DNA of 64,000 bases from Candidatus Schekmanbacteria bacterium (GCA_016219965.1 JACRJM010000014.1:62001-126000), one strand, 5' to 3'. Counted from the first letter of the stretch, positions 52,172 to 62,971 are shown. The notes: generated by a model not told the origin, from the sequence alone. Numbers and translations are program-made.

Positions 52172-52593
52172 AGTAAACCCATCCCGTTCCCCGCAATTAT
52201 TTTTTCCTTTAACGCAGAAAGCTCTTCTGCGTCTGCCTGCTTCCTGTCGGGCCTGAAGCGCAAAGGATCATCCTTGAATCGCGGGATTATGTGAAAATGA
52301 ATATGCGGGACTACCTGCCCCGCATGAGTGCCGTTATTCTGAAAAAGATTGAATCCCGCAGCATCAAGTGCATTACAAACCTGTATGCCGACTTTTTTAG
52401 TCGTGACAATCAACTGTGAAAGCACCTCGTCAGGAACATCTATCATGCTGTCATAATGCTTTTTCGGCACAATCAAAGTATGTCCCCTGTTAAGAGGATG
52501 ATTGTCAAGAAATCCGGCGACACTATCATCTTCAAATATAAAATGTCCCGGGCATTCTTTTTTTAATATCTTGCAGAATATGCACTCTTCCAT
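52168..52593 (-). CDS. HIT-family hydrolase (HinT/Ap4A type)
   Basis: 141 residues from ATG 52591-52593, preceded by GGAG. CxxC-type start EECIFCKILKKE and the triad HIHFHIIPR. An upstream in-frame ATG (52635) would add 14 residues with no better ribosome site. It hydrolyses nucleotide phosphoramidates or dinucleoside polyphosphates. Confidence 0.92.
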   Translation of the reverse strand: MEECIFCKILKKECPGHFIFEDDSVAGFLDNHPLNRGHTLIVPKKHYDSMIDVPDEVLSQLIVTTKKVGIQVCNALDAAGFNLFQNNGTHAGQVVPHIHFHIIPRFKDDPLRFRPDRKQADAEELSALKEKIIAGNGMGLL

Positions 52594-52670
52594 TAACTTA
52601 CTCTCCAGCTTCATAAATCTCTTTTCGTCTCTCACTTATTAAAATCAGCCCTGTTTGTCAACGCTCGTTT

Positions 52671-52698
52671 TATCAATGTGTTATCAATGTTATCAATG
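52671..52698 (+). repeat. Three TATCAATG direct repeats upstream of AOR
   Basis: TATCAATG at 52671, 52682 and 52691, spaced 11 and 9 bp. They lie between the divergent HIT/moaA and AOR operons, about 95-120 bp before the AOR ATG. Could be an operator for a metal or redox regulator; function unproven. Confidence 0.5.
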
Positions 52699-52792
52699 AA
52701 AAAACCATAGAGATAAGAATAAGATATGATTGACTTGCTCTTTTTTTTGCTTAATAAATTATCATGATGAAATAAAAATCATGAGGACTACT

Positions 52793-54613
52793 ATGAAATA
52801 CAAAGGCTATACCGGTAACATTCTCAATGTAAACCTCACAGAAGGAAGAATTGAAACAATCCCCTTTCCGGAAAAACTCGCAGAAGATTACATTGGCGGC
52901 GGCGGGGCAGCGGCAAAGCTTATATCCGACAGCTTAGACACCATATCGAGTCCACTTGATGAAAAGAATCCTTTAATATTTATGACAGGTCCTTTGACAG
53001 GCACCATAGTTCCCTGGAGCGGCAGGCATTGCGTAGCAACCATTTCGCCCCTTACCGGATTATGGGGAGAATCATACGCCGGCGGCACCTGGGGAAAGGA
53101 GCTTAAAAGAGCAGGCTTTGACGGTATTGTAATTTCCGGAAAATCTGAAAAGCTTGTTTATCTCAGGATAACAGACTCCAGCGTTACAATTGAAAATGCC
53201 GCACATCTAAAGGGGAAAGATTCATGGGAAACCGATTCCATCATTAAAAAAGAGGCAGGAGAAAAAACAAAAGTCGCTGCCATTGGGGCTGCCGGTGAAA
53301 ACCTTGTACGCTTTGCATCAGTAGTCCATGACGGACCGGCATCGCGAATAGCAGCAAGGTGCGGAGTGGGCGCGGTAATGGGGTCAAAGAACTTAAAGGC
53401 AATTGCTGTTAGCGGTGAAAAGAGGGTCGAAGTGGCAAACAGCGATGCATTGATGAAATCCATAAAAGAAAAACTGCCGGCACTTATTATAAATGACACT
53501 GAGCACCGTGTGGAAAAAGCAAAGTTTGTTTTCTCCAATTTTGTCGCTGATGGAAGGCATGGAGTTAATAACTGGCGTGACGGCGAGCTTGCCGGTTTTG
53601 AAGAAGCCCTTCTCAAAGAAGCTGAGCTTCATGTTCGTCACACAAAGCCCTACTTATGTTCAGGTTGCAGAACAGGCTGTGTTGAATCGAACGTGAAAGA
53701 CGGCATTAGACAGTCTGTCTGGGAATCCTTTGCCCCACTGGGCTCTCAATGCGGTGTAACCGACATGAAGCATATTCAGAAAGCCTACGACATATGCAAC
53801 CAGCAGGGGATAGACTCCATATCTGCTGGAGGTATTATTTCATTCGCCATGGAATGTTTCGAGGAAGGGATAATCACTGAGAAGGACACTGATGGAATAA
53901 ATCTGAGATTCGGCAATGGCAGGGGAATGATAGAAATGCTTAAAAAACTCTGCCAGCGCGAAGGCTTTGGCAATATCCTTGCAGAAGGAACAAAAAGAGC
54001 TGCCTCGCTTATAGGCAGGGGAGCAGAGAAATTAGCCATAGAGGTAAAGGGGCTTGAAGTGCCGGCACATGATCCAAGAACCCATAATTTTCTCGCTTTG
54101 ACTTACGCTACAGACAACCGTGGCGCAAGCCATTTATCCGCATCAAACCCGCATATAGACGGCTCAGACCTCGTAAATTTGCTGGATGTGAGATTCACTG
54201 CAGAAGGCACTGCTGATATGGTTGTAAGAAGACAGAACTATTCGAATATATTAAACTCGCTTGTGCTTTGCATATTCGCTCAGGCAGGTTATGCCCAGTA
54301 TTATTCCCCTACATCATTTGGAGGTATAACTGCAAAGGAAGTTACTGAATGGTTTAATTTAGTCACCGGTGCTGATGCAAGTTTTGAATCGCTTATGTCA
54401 TGCGGCGAGAGGATGTTTAACCTTAAGCATGAGATAAACACGAAGCTTGGATTAACCCCGGATTTAGACACTCTGCCGGAACGTCTTCTGACATTAAAAA
54501 GAGGACAGGGTCCTGCAGCAGACCATCTCCCCCAAATGAAGGAAATGATAGAAGAATATTATCGCATCAGAGGATGGGGTGCATCAGGGAATATGAGAAG
54601 GATGGAAAAATAA
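52793..54613 (+). CDS. Aldehyde ferredoxin oxidoreductase
   Basis: Tungsten-bis-pyranopterin enzyme oxidising aldehydes to acids with ferredoxin. 606 residues from ATG 52793 (MKYKGYTGNILNVNL), chosen for the GAGG ribosome site. Conserved GPLTGTIVPWSGRH near residue 66 and the cluster cysteines in CSGCRTGC near residue 288. A further Cys is in SLVLCIFAQ near residue 490. No small ferredoxin gene is nearby. The neighbouring moaA supplies cofactor precursor. Confidence 0.94.
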   Translation: MKYKGYTGNILNVNLTEGRIETIPFPEKLAEDYIGGGGAAAKLISDSLDTISSPLDEKNPLIFMTGPLTGTIVPWSGRHCVATISPLTGLWGESYAGGTWGKELKRAGFDGIVISGKSEKLVYLRITDSSVTIENAAHLKGKDSWETDSIIKKEAGEKTKVAAIGAAGENLVRFASVVHDGPASRIAARCGVGAVMGSKNLKAIAVSGEKRVEVANSDALMKSIKEKLPALIINDTEHRVEKAKFVFSNFVADGRHGVNNWRDGELAGFEEALLKEAELHVRHTKPYLCSGCRTGCVESNVKDGIRQSVWESFAPLGSQCGVTDMKHIQKAYDICNQQGIDSISAGGIISFAMECFEEGIITEKDTDGINLRFGNGRGMIEMLKKLCQREGFGNILAEGTKRAASLIGRGAEKLAIEVKGLEVPAHDPRTHNFLALTYATDNRGASHLSASNPHIDGSDLVNLLDVRFTAEGTADMVVRRQNYSNILNSLVLCIFAQAGYAQYYSPTSFGGITAKEVTEWFNLVTGADASFESLMSCGERMFNLKHEINTKLGLTPDLDTLPERLLTLKRGQGPAADHLPQMKEMIEEYYRIRGWGASGNMRRMEK

Positions 54614-54633
54614 TTTTTTTGAAAGGGGATAAA

Positions 54634-55005
54634 ATGAAATACCTTAAAAAACTTCCGCTCTACCTTTCCCGTGTACTTATCGCTGCGATATTTCTTATTT
54701 CAGGTGCAGGGAAAATAGCTGACCCGCAGGGGACAATGAAGTACATGGCAGATTACGGCATGCCATTAACCGGGTTCTTTCTGGTGTGTGCTATTATACT
54801 GGAGCTTGGCGGGGGGCTTTTAGTTTTAACCGGTTTCTTTGACAAAATGGGCGCACGTTTTCTGATCCTTTTTCTTATTCCAACTACTCTGATATTTCAT
54901 ACTGACTTTTCACAAAAGATGCAGATAATACAGTTTCTAAAAAACTCAGCTATTATAGGCGGACTCTTCGCATTCCTTTCAAGGGACCCGCATAATGATA
55001 GATAA
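54634..55005 (+). CDS. DoxX-family membrane protein
   Basis: 123 residues from ATG 54634 (MKYLKKLPLYLSR), preceded by AAGGGG. Four membrane helices with the DoxX start RVLIAAIFLISGAGKI and LELGGGLLVLTGF. Family members are small quinone-linked or redox-associated membrane proteins. It follows AOR by 20 bp and may be co-transcribed. Confidence 0.87.
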   Translation: MKYLKKLPLYLSRVLIAAIFLISGAGKIADPQGTMKYMADYGMPLTGFFLVCAIILELGGGLLVLTGFFDKMGARFLILFLIPTTLIFHTDFSQKMQIIQFLKNSAIIGGLFAFLSRDPHNDR

Positions 55006-55024
55006 ATGATAACTAAGGAGAGAT

Positions 55025-55414
55025 ATGCGATACGGAGAAAAAGAAATAGATGAAGCAAAGCTTGAGAAATGGGAAAACCCTGCAACAGACAAAAACTATC
55101 ATATAAAAATAGAATCGCGGGAATTTACATGTTTATGCCCCCGTTCAGGTTATCCTGATTTTGCAACTGTTGCAGTAGATTATATGCCTGATAAATACAT
55201 AGTTGAGTTAAAATCATTTAAGCTTTATCTCAACAAGTACAGAAATGTTTACATATCCCACGAGGAGGTAATAAACAAGATTTTCGACGAACTTGTAGCC
55301 CTCCTCAAGCCGCGGTGGCTTGAGATTACAGGAGACTTTAATCCGCGCGGTAATATAAAAACGATTATAACTGTGAACACTGAATCAAGCCGGAAAAGAA
55401 AAAAAAGGAGATAA
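55025..55414 (+). CDS. queF: NADPH-dependent preQ0 reductase QueF (type I)
   Basis: Reduces 7-cyano-7-deazaguanine to preQ1 for queuosine synthesis. 129 residues with the catalytic Cys in [13 protein letters not shown] and the QueF motif [14 protein letters not shown]. The single-domain length is the type I form. No preQ1 riboswitch was recognised in the short gap upstream. Confidence 0.96.
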   Translation: MRYGEKEIDEAKLEKWENPATDKNYHIKIESREFTCLCPRSGYPDFATVAVDYMPDKYIVELKSFKLYLNKYRNVYISHEEVINKIFDELVALLKPRWLEITGDFNPRGNIKTIITVNTESSRKRKKRR

Positions 55415-55420
55415 AAGAAA

Positions 55421-55666
55421 ATGAATCTTATCCTTTATCACATGGATGAATGCCCATACTGCGCAAAAGTAAGGGATGCAATATCAAAGCTCAAAATCAA
55501 AAAACTCATTGAGTACAGGGAAATAGGTAATGAGAAATACAGGGATGAGCTTATAGATTTGACTGATGATTATCAGGTCCCCTGCCTTGTAATAGACGGC
55601 AAGCCTATGCTTGAGTCAGAAGACATAATAATATTCCTTAAGAAAAAGTTTGGCGGCAAGAAATAA
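55421..55666 (+). CDS. Glutaredoxin-like protein
   Basis: 81 residues, a thioredoxin-fold with the redox motif CPYC at residues 11-14 (Cys11, Cys14), VPCLVIDG with the cis-Pro, and ESEDIIIFL at the end. It reduces disulphides using glutathione or a thiol of similar function. Six bp after queF and probably in the same operon. Confidence 0.9.
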   Translation: MNLILYHMDECPYCAKVRDAISKLKIKKLIEYREIGNEKYRDELIDLTDDYQVPCLVIDGKPMLESEDIIIFLKKKFGGKK

Positions 55667-55749
55667 AGTCTCCATTGCAATATTTTCAATAATATTATAG
55701 GGATGTTTATAGTCTATCAGCGAAATTTAAATTACCGGAGGTAATAATT

Positions 55750-56226
55750 ATGGCCAGAGAGGAAGGAAAGACACTCCCTGTTGAAAAACAGAGGGAAATG
55801 CTTATCAATGCTAATGCCATTAAATTTACAGAACTTTATCTCGCACTCACCGAAGCCTATGGCGAAGCGGAAGGCGCAAAGATGTACGAGGAAATTTATG
55901 AAACAAAATTTAAAAAAGGTTCGCAGGGTCCCAAGAGAGACCTTGATGACATCATAAAGGCTGAGCTTTCAATTTTTCCTGTCCTTGGCTGGAAGCTTTG
56001 GGCTGAAAAGAAAATAGAAAACGGAGAAGAGATCTGGTACGAACATCTTGAACATTGTCCCTACCTTACAGTAACAAGGAAAAGAAACCTTCCTGATCCA
56101 TGCCCGATACTTTGCGATTATGATTCCAAGTTTGGTGAAAAATACGGCCTCGGGAAATGGAAAAGAGTAAAACATATCCCTTCAGGCGACAGCGAGTGCA
56201 GTTTCAAGATTACTAAGATTAAATAA
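55750..56226 (+). CDS. Putative L-2-amino-thiazoline-4-carboxylic acid hydrolase-like protein
   Basis: 158 residues. The C-terminal [32 protein letters not shown], with cysteines and acidic residues, resembles the ATC-hydrolase (PF14196) family that opens thiazoline rings to give cysteine. The assignment is from memory of the pattern and is tentative. Strong GGAGGTAATAATT site upstream. It overlaps the DUF255 gene end on the other strand. Confidence 0.6.
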   Translation: MAREEGKTLPVEKQREMLINANAIKFTELYLALTEAYGEAEGAKMYEEIYETKFKKGSQGPKRDLDDIIKAELSIFPVLGWKLWAEKKIENGEEIWYEHLEHCPYLTVTRKRNLPDPCPILCDYDSKFGEKYGLGKWKRVKHIPSGDSECSFKITKIK

Positions 56227-58279
56227 TCTTAGCCAGCTCATCAATGCTGTAAACTGGTGGCTTGCAGGATTTTTCATCGCAGAAGTAAAAAGCCATATCT
56301 TTACCGTGTGGCAGTTCTTTATCAACTAAAGAAGGAAGGATTGCTTTATAAGCTTCTTTGCTGTCAGCATTAATAATCCCTGCAAGAGAAGTCTGTGAGT
56401 CACAGCAACCTGAGAGAGATGATATTATTTCTTGAAATGTTCCCCTGTCCTTTAAAACAGCGAAGAGTTCTTTCTTTTTGAAAAAGTAATCGTACAATCC
56501 TCCAAGAAATCCCGGATAAGCCTGCGGAGCAGAATTTAATGAAGGATAAAATGCTTTAAGTGTTTCTTCTGTTTTCCTGCTATCTTCATCTCTCTTACAC
56601 AGGAGGGAGAGATTGACCATAGCTTCAAACATCATCGAGTTGCCTGAAGGCATTGCATTGTCATATGAACTTTTCCCGCGCACTATGACATCTATATTCC
56701 CGGCATCGGTATTGAAAAATCCCCCCTCGTCAGAGTCCCAGAAAAGCTCAATAGCTTTATCTTTGAGCATAATCGCATTGGCCAGCCACGCCGGATCAAA
56801 TGTCGCCCTGTAAAGGGTAATAAAGGAAAGAGCTAATGAAGCATAGTCTTCAAGAAAACCCTTCTGGTATCCTTTCCCATTCCTGTAAATCCTGAATATT
56901 AGGCTGTTGTTTGAAAAACTTTCTGCAAAGAATCTTGCAGCTTTAAGCGCCGGAGTAAGATATTTTTCTGATGAAGTGAGCATATAGGCGCGTGTAAAAG
57001 CTGATATCATTAGACCATTCCAGCTCGTTATACATTTATCATCAGTTGAGGGCCTTACTCTTTTTCTTCTTTCTTTGGCGAGGATATTTTTCCATTCGAT
57101 CAAATTCTCTCTCAATCTCTGAGAGTCTATCTTCCATTTTCTTGCTGCACCATCAATATCCATCCTCATGAAAGGGATGTTTTCCCCTTCTTCAAAGTTG
57201 CCATTCTGTTCAATGCTGAAAATATCGGAGAACACCTCTGCATTCTCACTCCCTAAAAGAGAGCTAATCTCCTTTCTCTTCCAAAGGTAATATTTCCCCT
57301 CAACACCTTCACTGTCTGCATCAAGGGCTGAATAAAAAAGTCCGTGAGAAGAAGTCATCTCATCTGTTACAAAATCAAGTATTTCAATGGCAATGGATTT
57401 AAAGAACTCATCCTTTGATATCCTGTATCCCTCAAAATAGACTGTCGCAAGTAACGCATTATCATAGAGCATCTTCTCGAAATGCGGAGCAAACCATCTC
57501 TCATCAACTGAATAACGATGGAATCCTCCTGCGATATGATCTCTTATCCCTCCCTCTGCCATTTTGCGGAGAGTAAAAAGCGCCATGTCGCGGCAAAACT
57601 GATAATCATTTATTTCTGAAAGTATTTCTGAAAGTTTTATGAGTAACTGAATGTCCATAGGTCTTGGAAATTTTGGAGCATCTCCAAACCCTCCGTGTAC
57701 GCCGTCAAAGGAAAACCTCAGGTTTCTTGCCGCATCATCAAATATATCCTGAGAGATTTTCCCTTCTCTCCCCGATGGCCGCGCCATTTCCTTAAGTCCT
57801 TCAAAAAGCTTCTCGCATGAATCAGCTACTTTTTCAGGATTATTCCTGAAATGTGCCGCAACAGAAATAAGAACACGCTTGAAACCTGGCAATCCTCCCC
57901 TCTCATCAGGAGGAAAATAAGTGCCTCCAAAAAAAGGCTTAAGGTCAGGAGAGAGAAATACTGTCAGCGGCCATCCGCCTCCTCCGGTCATCATCTGTAC
58001 CGCATGCATATAAATTTCATCGATGTCAGGACGTTCCTCCCTGTCAACCTTGATATTTATAAAATTTTCATTCATGACTTTTGCAATATCTTCATTTTCA
58101 AATGATTCTCTTTCCATCACATGGCACCAGTGGCAGGATGAATAACCGATGCTCACAAGTATTGGTTTGTTCTCTCTACGGGCATGCTCCAGAGCTTCAT
58201 CGCACCATGGATACCAGTCCACAGGATTTTCTGCATGCTGTCTCAGATAGGGGCTCTGTTCATTGGCTAATCTGTTCAT
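56219..58279 (-). CDS. Thioredoxin-domain protein DUF255 (YyaL/SPATA20 family)
   Basis: 686 residues from ATG 58277-58279 (AAGGAG upstream). N-terminal thioredoxin-like part with [17 protein letters not shown] and [12 protein letters not shown] (Cys-His-Trp-Cys), then [11 protein letters not shown]; residues ~200-600 form a (alpha/alpha)6-like barrel as in glycosidase/epimerase folds. Function in bacteria is not settled. An upstream TTG would add five residues. Confidence 0.92.
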   Translation of the reverse strand: MNRLANEQSPYLRQHAENPVDWYPWCDEALEHARRENKPILVSIGYSSCHWCHVMERESFENEDIAKVMNENFINIKVDREERPDIDEIYMHAVQMMTGGGGWPLTVFLSPDLKPFFGGTYFPPDERGGLPGFKRVLISVAAHFRNNPEKVADSCEKLFEGLKEMARPSGREGKISQDIFDDAARNLRFSFDGVHGGFGDAPKFPRPMDIQLLIKLSEILSEINDYQFCRDMALFTLRKMAEGGIRDHIAGGFHRYSVDERWFAPHFEKMLYDNALLATVYFEGYRISKDEFFKSIAIEILDFVTDEMTSSHGLFYSALDADSEGVEGKYYLWKRKEISSLLGSENAEVFSDIFSIEQNGNFEEGENIPFMRMDIDGAARKWKIDSQRLRENLIEWKNILAKERRKRVRPSTDDKCITSWNGLMISAFTRAYMLTSSEKYLTPALKAARFFAESFSNNSLIFRIYRNGKGYQKGFLEDYASLALSFITLYRATFDPAWLANAIMLKDKAIELFWDSDEGGFFNTDAGNIDVIVRGKSSYDNAMPSGNSMMFEAMVNLSLLCKRDEDSRKTEETLKAFYPSLNSAPQAYPGFLGGLYDYFFKKKELFAVLKDRGTFQEIISSLSGCCDSQTSLAGIINADSKEAYKAILPSLVDKELPHGKDMAFYFCDEKSCKPPVYSIDELAKII

Positions 58280-58384
58280 CCCGCTCCTTCTCAATCAATA
58301 AAATAGAACATTAATCTATTTATTGTTTTAAAAAAAACGGATATTAATTCAAGGAGGAGATATAAAAAGATAGGAGATTTTCAG

Positions 58385-61300
58385 CTATTTGCCTTTTACA
58401 AAAATCTTCTTTTCCGCATATTTTGTGGAATCGGCAAAGCTCTCAGCTCTTATGGTCACCGAAGTAAATGACGGAGAAGAAGGCATTTGATATACACCTT
58501 TACTGCTTATTTTTCCCACAGTGCTATCACCACTTTTAATTCCATTAACCTTCCATACTATTTTCTTTTTCTTAGCATTTTTAACAGAGGCATTAAGCTT
58601 CATGGATCCACCTTTTTTAATTTTTATCCTGTCCGGACCATCTATTTTTACTTCTACAGGGATAATTCTGATATTAACTATTTTATAAATTTCCGGATCG
58701 TAAACAGAAACTGCCTTAACCTTAACAACTTTTGGAGTCACAGCCCTTGCAGGCGACTTGTAAATACCCTTGTTGGCATCTATAGTCCCTTCTCCTTCTA
58801 ACATGGTCCATCTGACTCTTTTAAGGTTTATTTTTTTTATCTCAGCTTTGAATCTTTTGGTTTTCCCAAGGATAATACTTACATTATCTGTAGGAATAAT
58901 TTTCATTGAGCCTTTTGGTATTATACTCCCAATCTTAACCTCAGGCGCTTCCACTTCCCCTGAACCGGCAGATTCATCAGACACAAGGCTGAAATTCAAA
59001 TTAACAGCTTTATTTTTCTTGAGGGAAGTTTTTAAAAGCATGTCGATGATAACCAAGGCTTCGCTCTGGGCAGGAACATCAAATCCTGAAAGTAGAATAA
59101 CATATTTTCCGGCTTCGATGAATGACTCGTTATTTACTCCATCAGGCACAGATACAACAGAATAGGAACTAAAAGTGCCAGGCAAAAAAGTCGTAATTTT
59201 AAAATTCGAAGCATCTGCACTTCCACTGTTAACAAGGTGAAGCTTATATCTTAGTGTATCGCCTTTATTTACTTTCTTCCCGTTGACATCTTCAATACTG
59301 ATAAAAGATGAAGAAAGATCTGCCTCCCCTTTTAATATAAACTGAAAATCATTCCCAAAAACTTCATCTGATTCAGTGGACGTGATGGAATATCCGGTAA
59401 ACGTAATTTTGGTACCGTCCGGAATGTCACCTGAAACTTTTACCTTAAACGATAAAACACCATTCCCCTTAATGCCAATATTACCAGGTTCCCACACTAT
59501 TGATTGGTTATCCAGAGAACCAAGATCCGATGCTGATACAAAAGCAACTTCTTCAGGCAAAGGGACAGTTACCCCTACTCCTGTATAAGTCTGAGATGAC
59601 GAATTTGAGTAATAAACATTCAATGTTATTTCACTGTCGCGTCCTGCTGTTGAAGGACCAACAATGTTAACAGAAAGACCCGGCAGAGTAATATTAAAAG
59701 GCTCTGAATATCCTGAAGAACCGTTTGGCCCGGTGGCTGTTGCAAGCAGGTAATCTCCTACAACAAATGAAGACGTGATGTCGAACGTCCATATACCCTT
59801 ATTATTGGGAGCCGCTTCTCCTATGAAACTTATGTTTTCAGGCGCCCCTGAAGAATATCCGAAAATTTCTATCTTTGTACCGCTATCAGCAATACCTCTG
59901 ATATGCAGAATTCCATCTTCGTCTATAGAAGCGCTGATTATTGAAGGACTATCTGTAGGCGGCAAAGGGTCGTTTGGGCTATCATGAACTACTATATCTG
60001 TCTCTTCATTAGAAGAAACAAGATTTTTTGACAATATGTTTCCGCCAGAATAAATATTTATCCCGCTTCCTCCGTTGTATTCAATCTTATTCTCTTCAAT
60101 CTGGTTTGATGATGCTCCTCCTTTTATAATTATCCCGTTGCCGCTGTTACCGATTCCGATGGAACCAGAAGGGTCCGTTCCAATAATATTCCCCGACACT
60201 TTATTGTCCGACGTACCATTCCCGCTTATAGTTATCCCATCTCCATTATTTCCTGAGATAACATTTGAACCTTCAGAATAATCTGCAAAACCGATGATAT
60301 TATCTTTTGGGCCGTCTATTATAGCTATTCCCCCAAAGCCGTTGCCCACAGCCGCAGTGCCGTCAGAAGAAACACCTATGTAATTTCCGGCTACTGCGTT
60401 ATTGTCAGTTCCTGAATCAGCAATAATAATCCCCCAAAAACCATTTCCTGATATTATGTTTCCTGCTGATGCGCCATTCTGAAAAACTGGATCAAAACCT
60501 ATTATGTTGCCGCTGGCACCGTCAGAAATAAAAATACCGGCGTGATCATTGCCTAAAGGATTTTCACCTGTAACATCAACTCCTATATAATTGCCTGCTA
60601 TTATGTTCAGTGATGAATTGGTCCCTCTTAAATAAATTCCTCTTTTATTTCCGGAGAGAACATTCCCTTCGTTTCCATCACCTATACCGTCACCATCTGT
60701 GCCAATAATATTCTGCTGTGGACCATTAATTATATTGATCCCGCTATCACCGTTGCCCAGGTCGTTTTTGCCAGTAACATCTGTCCCAATATAGTTCCCG
60801 CTTACCCTGTTCCTGTCACATCCGGCACCGTATATATCCACACCGAAATTTCCGTTTGCTGAAATAATATTCCTTTCAGCTATATCATCAGAACCATCGC
60901 CATTGGTTCCTATTATGTTGTCACTTGCTCCATCTATTAAAATAACGCCATCATTAGAATTCCCTTTAGCTGTTAAACCTGAAGAATCAGTCCCAATATA
61001 GTTTCCCCATATCCAGTTGTTTTTTGCATTAGTTCCTGAAACATAGACACCATGATCTTGAAAGCTGTGAATGGAAAGCCCGCAGATTTCATTATTTGAA
61101 GAGGAAACCGCAAAGCCGCTGTATTTGCCGGCAAGCAAGCTACCATTAATTTCGACCATTATAATGGCATCACTTTGTGTCGTCCTGTCGGTTACGGTGT
61201 TTTGCGAGGAACCTGGCTGTGAATATCCATCAATGACGGTTCCGCTATCATTGATATTAGGTAGTGGACTCACAATATCTATAATATGAGGACCTTCTCC

Positions 61301-61564
61301 GGAAATATTGAAATTTATCGTATCAGAGATTCCTTGCCCCACTTCATCTGAAATAAAAGACTGTTCATCAGTAGTGAGATCTGAAGCAAGAAGTGTCCCT
61401 TCTGAAAGCTGTATAGCTTCCCTGAGTGTAATGGTTGAATCCCTCCCGCTCCCCTGGGAATTCGAACTTACGGTTATTGTACCTGCATCTGCACTGAATG
61501 CTACAAACAGGAAAACAAGAGGGAAAAAATATAAGCAGTTTTTTATCTTATCCATCCAGATCAT
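58385..61564 (-). CDS. Large secreted parallel beta-helix protein with adhesion-type C-terminal domains
   Basis: 1059 residues. Signal peptide to about residue 27, then a CSLREA-like start (STITLREAIQLSEG) and a long right-handed beta-helix (to ~530) of repeats such as NIIGTDGDG, NVISGN and NYIGTDxTG. Residues ~540-860 hold beta-sandwich domains including one with VPLPEEVAFVS as in DUF11/CARDB domains, and the last ~190 residues are Big-like domains (KMNIRIIPVEVKI to KIFVKGK). Probably a surface adhesin. GAGGA stands upstream of the ATG. Confidence 0.8.
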   Translation of the reverse strand: MIWMDKIKNCLYFFPLVFLFVAFSADAGTITVSSNSQGSGRDSTITLREAIQLSEGTLLASDLTTDEQSFISDEVGQGISDTINFNISGEGPHIIDIVSPLPNINDSGTVIDGYSQPGSSQNTVTDRTTQSDAIIMVEINGSLLAGKYSGFAVSSSNNEICGLSIHSFQDHGVYVSGTNAKNNWIWGNYIGTDSSGLTAKGNSNDGVILIDGASDNIIGTNGDGSDDIAERNIISANGNFGVDIYGAGCDRNRVSGNYIGTDVTGKNDLGNGDSGINIINGPQQNIIGTDGDGIGDGNEGNVLSGNKRGIYLRGTNSSLNIIAGNYIGVDVTGENPLGNDHAGIFISDGASGNIIGFDPVFQNGASAGNIISGNGFWGIIIADSGTDNNAVAGNYIGVSSDGTAAVGNGFGGIAIIDGPKDNIIGFADYSEGSNVISGNNGDGITISGNGTSDNKVSGNIIGTDPSGSIGIGNSGNGIIIKGGASSNQIEENKIEYNGGSGINIYSGGNILSKNLVSSNEETDIVVHDSPNDPLPPTDSPSIISASIDEDGILHIRGIADSGTKIEIFGYSSGAPENISFIGEAAPNNKGIWTFDITSSFVVGDYLLATATGPNGSSGYSEPFNITLPGLSVNIVGPSTAGRDSEITLNVYYSNSSSQTYTGVGVTVPLPEEVAFVSASDLGSLDNQSIVWEPGNIGIKGNGVLSFKVKVSGDIPDGTKITFTGYSITSTESDEVFGNDFQFILKGEADLSSSFISIEDVNGKKVNKGDTLRYKLHLVNSGSADASNFKITTFLPGTFSSYSVVSVPDGVNNESFIEAGKYVILLSGFDVPAQSEALVIIDMLLKTSLKKNKAVNLNFSLVSDESAGSGEVEAPEVKIGSIIPKGSMKIIPTDNVSIILGKTKRFKAEIKKINLKRVRWTMLEGEGTIDANKGIYKSPARAVTPKVVKVKAVSVYDPEIYKIVNIRIIPVEVKIDGPDRIKIKKGGSMKLNASVKNAKKKKIVWKVNGIKSGDSTVGKISSKGVYQMPSSPSFTSVTIRAESFADSTKYAEKKIFVKGK

Positions 61565-61681
61565 AAGATCCTCAGCAGTTATAGTAATTGATACAGCTGA
61601 TAATCAGAAAACTTCGAATTTGATGGATAACTTTATCGACAGGTAGGTAATAAAACTAATATGGTATTCTACTATTTACAT

Positions 61682-62299
61682 TTATACTTTTGAAGCAAGC
61701 CTTACACCCAGATTAAAGGCTTTTTGGAGCTCATCAGGGCGTTCTTTCACTAACCCTCTTTTAAGATTTCCCAAACTCATATGGTCTCCGACAAAAGTAG
61801 TTCTGAAATCATTAAGGTTGGTAACAAGTGCCTGTATCGCCATAACTCCTGAAAAAGCCATGGGGTCTCCCTGGCTAGTAACAACTGCTGTTCTCTTCCC
61901 CGCAATCATGGATTTAACTTCTGCTGACACAATCTTTCCATTATCATCCAATATGGGCTTCATCCGCAAAAGAGGGATCATTCTTGTAAGGAAATTGAGC
62001 ATCGGTGCTGAAAGAGTCCTCATATGAATAGGGGTTCCGAAAACCAGGATGTCTGCTTTTATCAGCTTTTGAAGTATCTCTGCCATGTCATCATCCTGCG
62101 AACATCTCTTTCCTTCATCCTTGTCAGCCTGCTTAAGATGAAATCCACAGCCTGTGCAATAGTTTATATTCTTGTCAATTATATATATTTTTTCAGCAGT
62201 TAGGTCTGTTACGCTTGCAATCCCCTCAAGAATCTTATCAACAAGCGTATCAGTATTGGAACCCTTCCTTGGACTTCCGACTATTGCTACGGCATTCAT
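61682..62299 (-). CDS. NADPH-dependent FMN reductase / flavodoxin-like oxidoreductase
   Basis: 205 residues with the flavodoxin-like FMN-binding start AIVGSPRKGSNTDTLVD, the extra Cys region NYCTGCGFH that occurs in iron-sulphur-flavoprotein relatives, and VFGTPIHMRTLSAPMLNFLTR. It may be an iron-sulphur flavoprotein, though only the CTGC and a later Cys in KRCSQDD are seen. Followed by the rubrerythrin-like gene. Confidence 0.87.
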   Translation of the reverse strand: MNAVAIVGSPRKGSNTDTLVDKILEGIASVTDLTAEKIYIIDKNINYCTGCGFHLKQADKDEGKRCSQDDDMAEILQKLIKADILVFGTPIHMRTLSAPMLNFLTRMIPLLRMKPILDDNGKIVSAEVKSMIAGKRTAVVTSQGDPMAFSGVMAIQALVTNLNDFRTTFVGDHMSLGNLKRGLVKERPDELQKAFNLGVRLASKV

Positions 62300-62316
62300 C
62301 TTTTTGTACTTCTCTC

Positions 62317-62805
62317 CTATTCTCTCACATAGAAATCAAGTTCAAACTCCTCGAAGGGGAGCCCAAGTACGGCCTTTCTCTCTTTTTCGAGTACATTTAT
62401 ATGGGCCTCTTCGTCCGCAATAAGCTGTACAAAGAGGGCATTAATATCAGCATCAGAGCCGTAAACCTTCTGTGCTTTTATGAAATGGTCTTTTTCCCTG
62501 TGCTCATATCCCATCGCAACATCTATGATATGAATTGAATAGGGTTCAAGGGTTAAATTTTTTATTGCTTTGAGCGAGTGGTCTTTAAGCTTGGCGCCAT
62601 CTATTTTTTTACCTATTTTCTTCTCAAACACCTCGCTAAGCATTTTCATATGCCTTTCTTCGTCCCTTGTGACCGCCTTAATGCTTTCACGGGATTGTTC
62701 ACTCAAGTCGCGTTTAAGGCAATGAGTATATAACTCAATTACACGTATTTCATTCTTCATCGCAATAATCAAAGCTTCTGCAAGACTTTTAAATGAGTCG
62801 CTCAT
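62317..62805 (-). CDS. Rubrerythrin-like ferritin-fold protein
   Basis: 162 residues with two di-iron half-motifs: DEERHMK near residue 49 and ADEEAHINVLE near residue 139, plus an upstream Glu in KNEIRVIELY. No C-terminal rubredoxin domain is present. Such proteins reduce peroxide in anaerobes. It is upstream of, and co-directional with, the FMN reductase gene (17 bp). Confidence 0.87.
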   Translation of the reverse strand: MSDSFKSLAEALIIAMKNEIRVIELYTHCLKRDLSEQSRESIKAVTRDEERHMKMLSEVFEKKIGKKIDGAKLKDHSLKAIKNLTLEPYSIHIIDVAMGYEHREKDHFIKAQKVYGSDADINALFVQLIADEEAHINVLEKERKAVLGLPFEEFELDFYVRE

Positions 62806-62971
62806 ACGCTCTCTCCTTTGTTAATTTAAAATCCTTATATCGAAGACTTTTCCCTCTGTCAACCTCATGATAAAAATCTCTTATACATCATACTTTTTTC
62901 AGAGAGCATATCCTTCAAAGCTTGCTGAGATAGAAGCAAGTAAATATAATACTAATGGAGAATGATAAATT

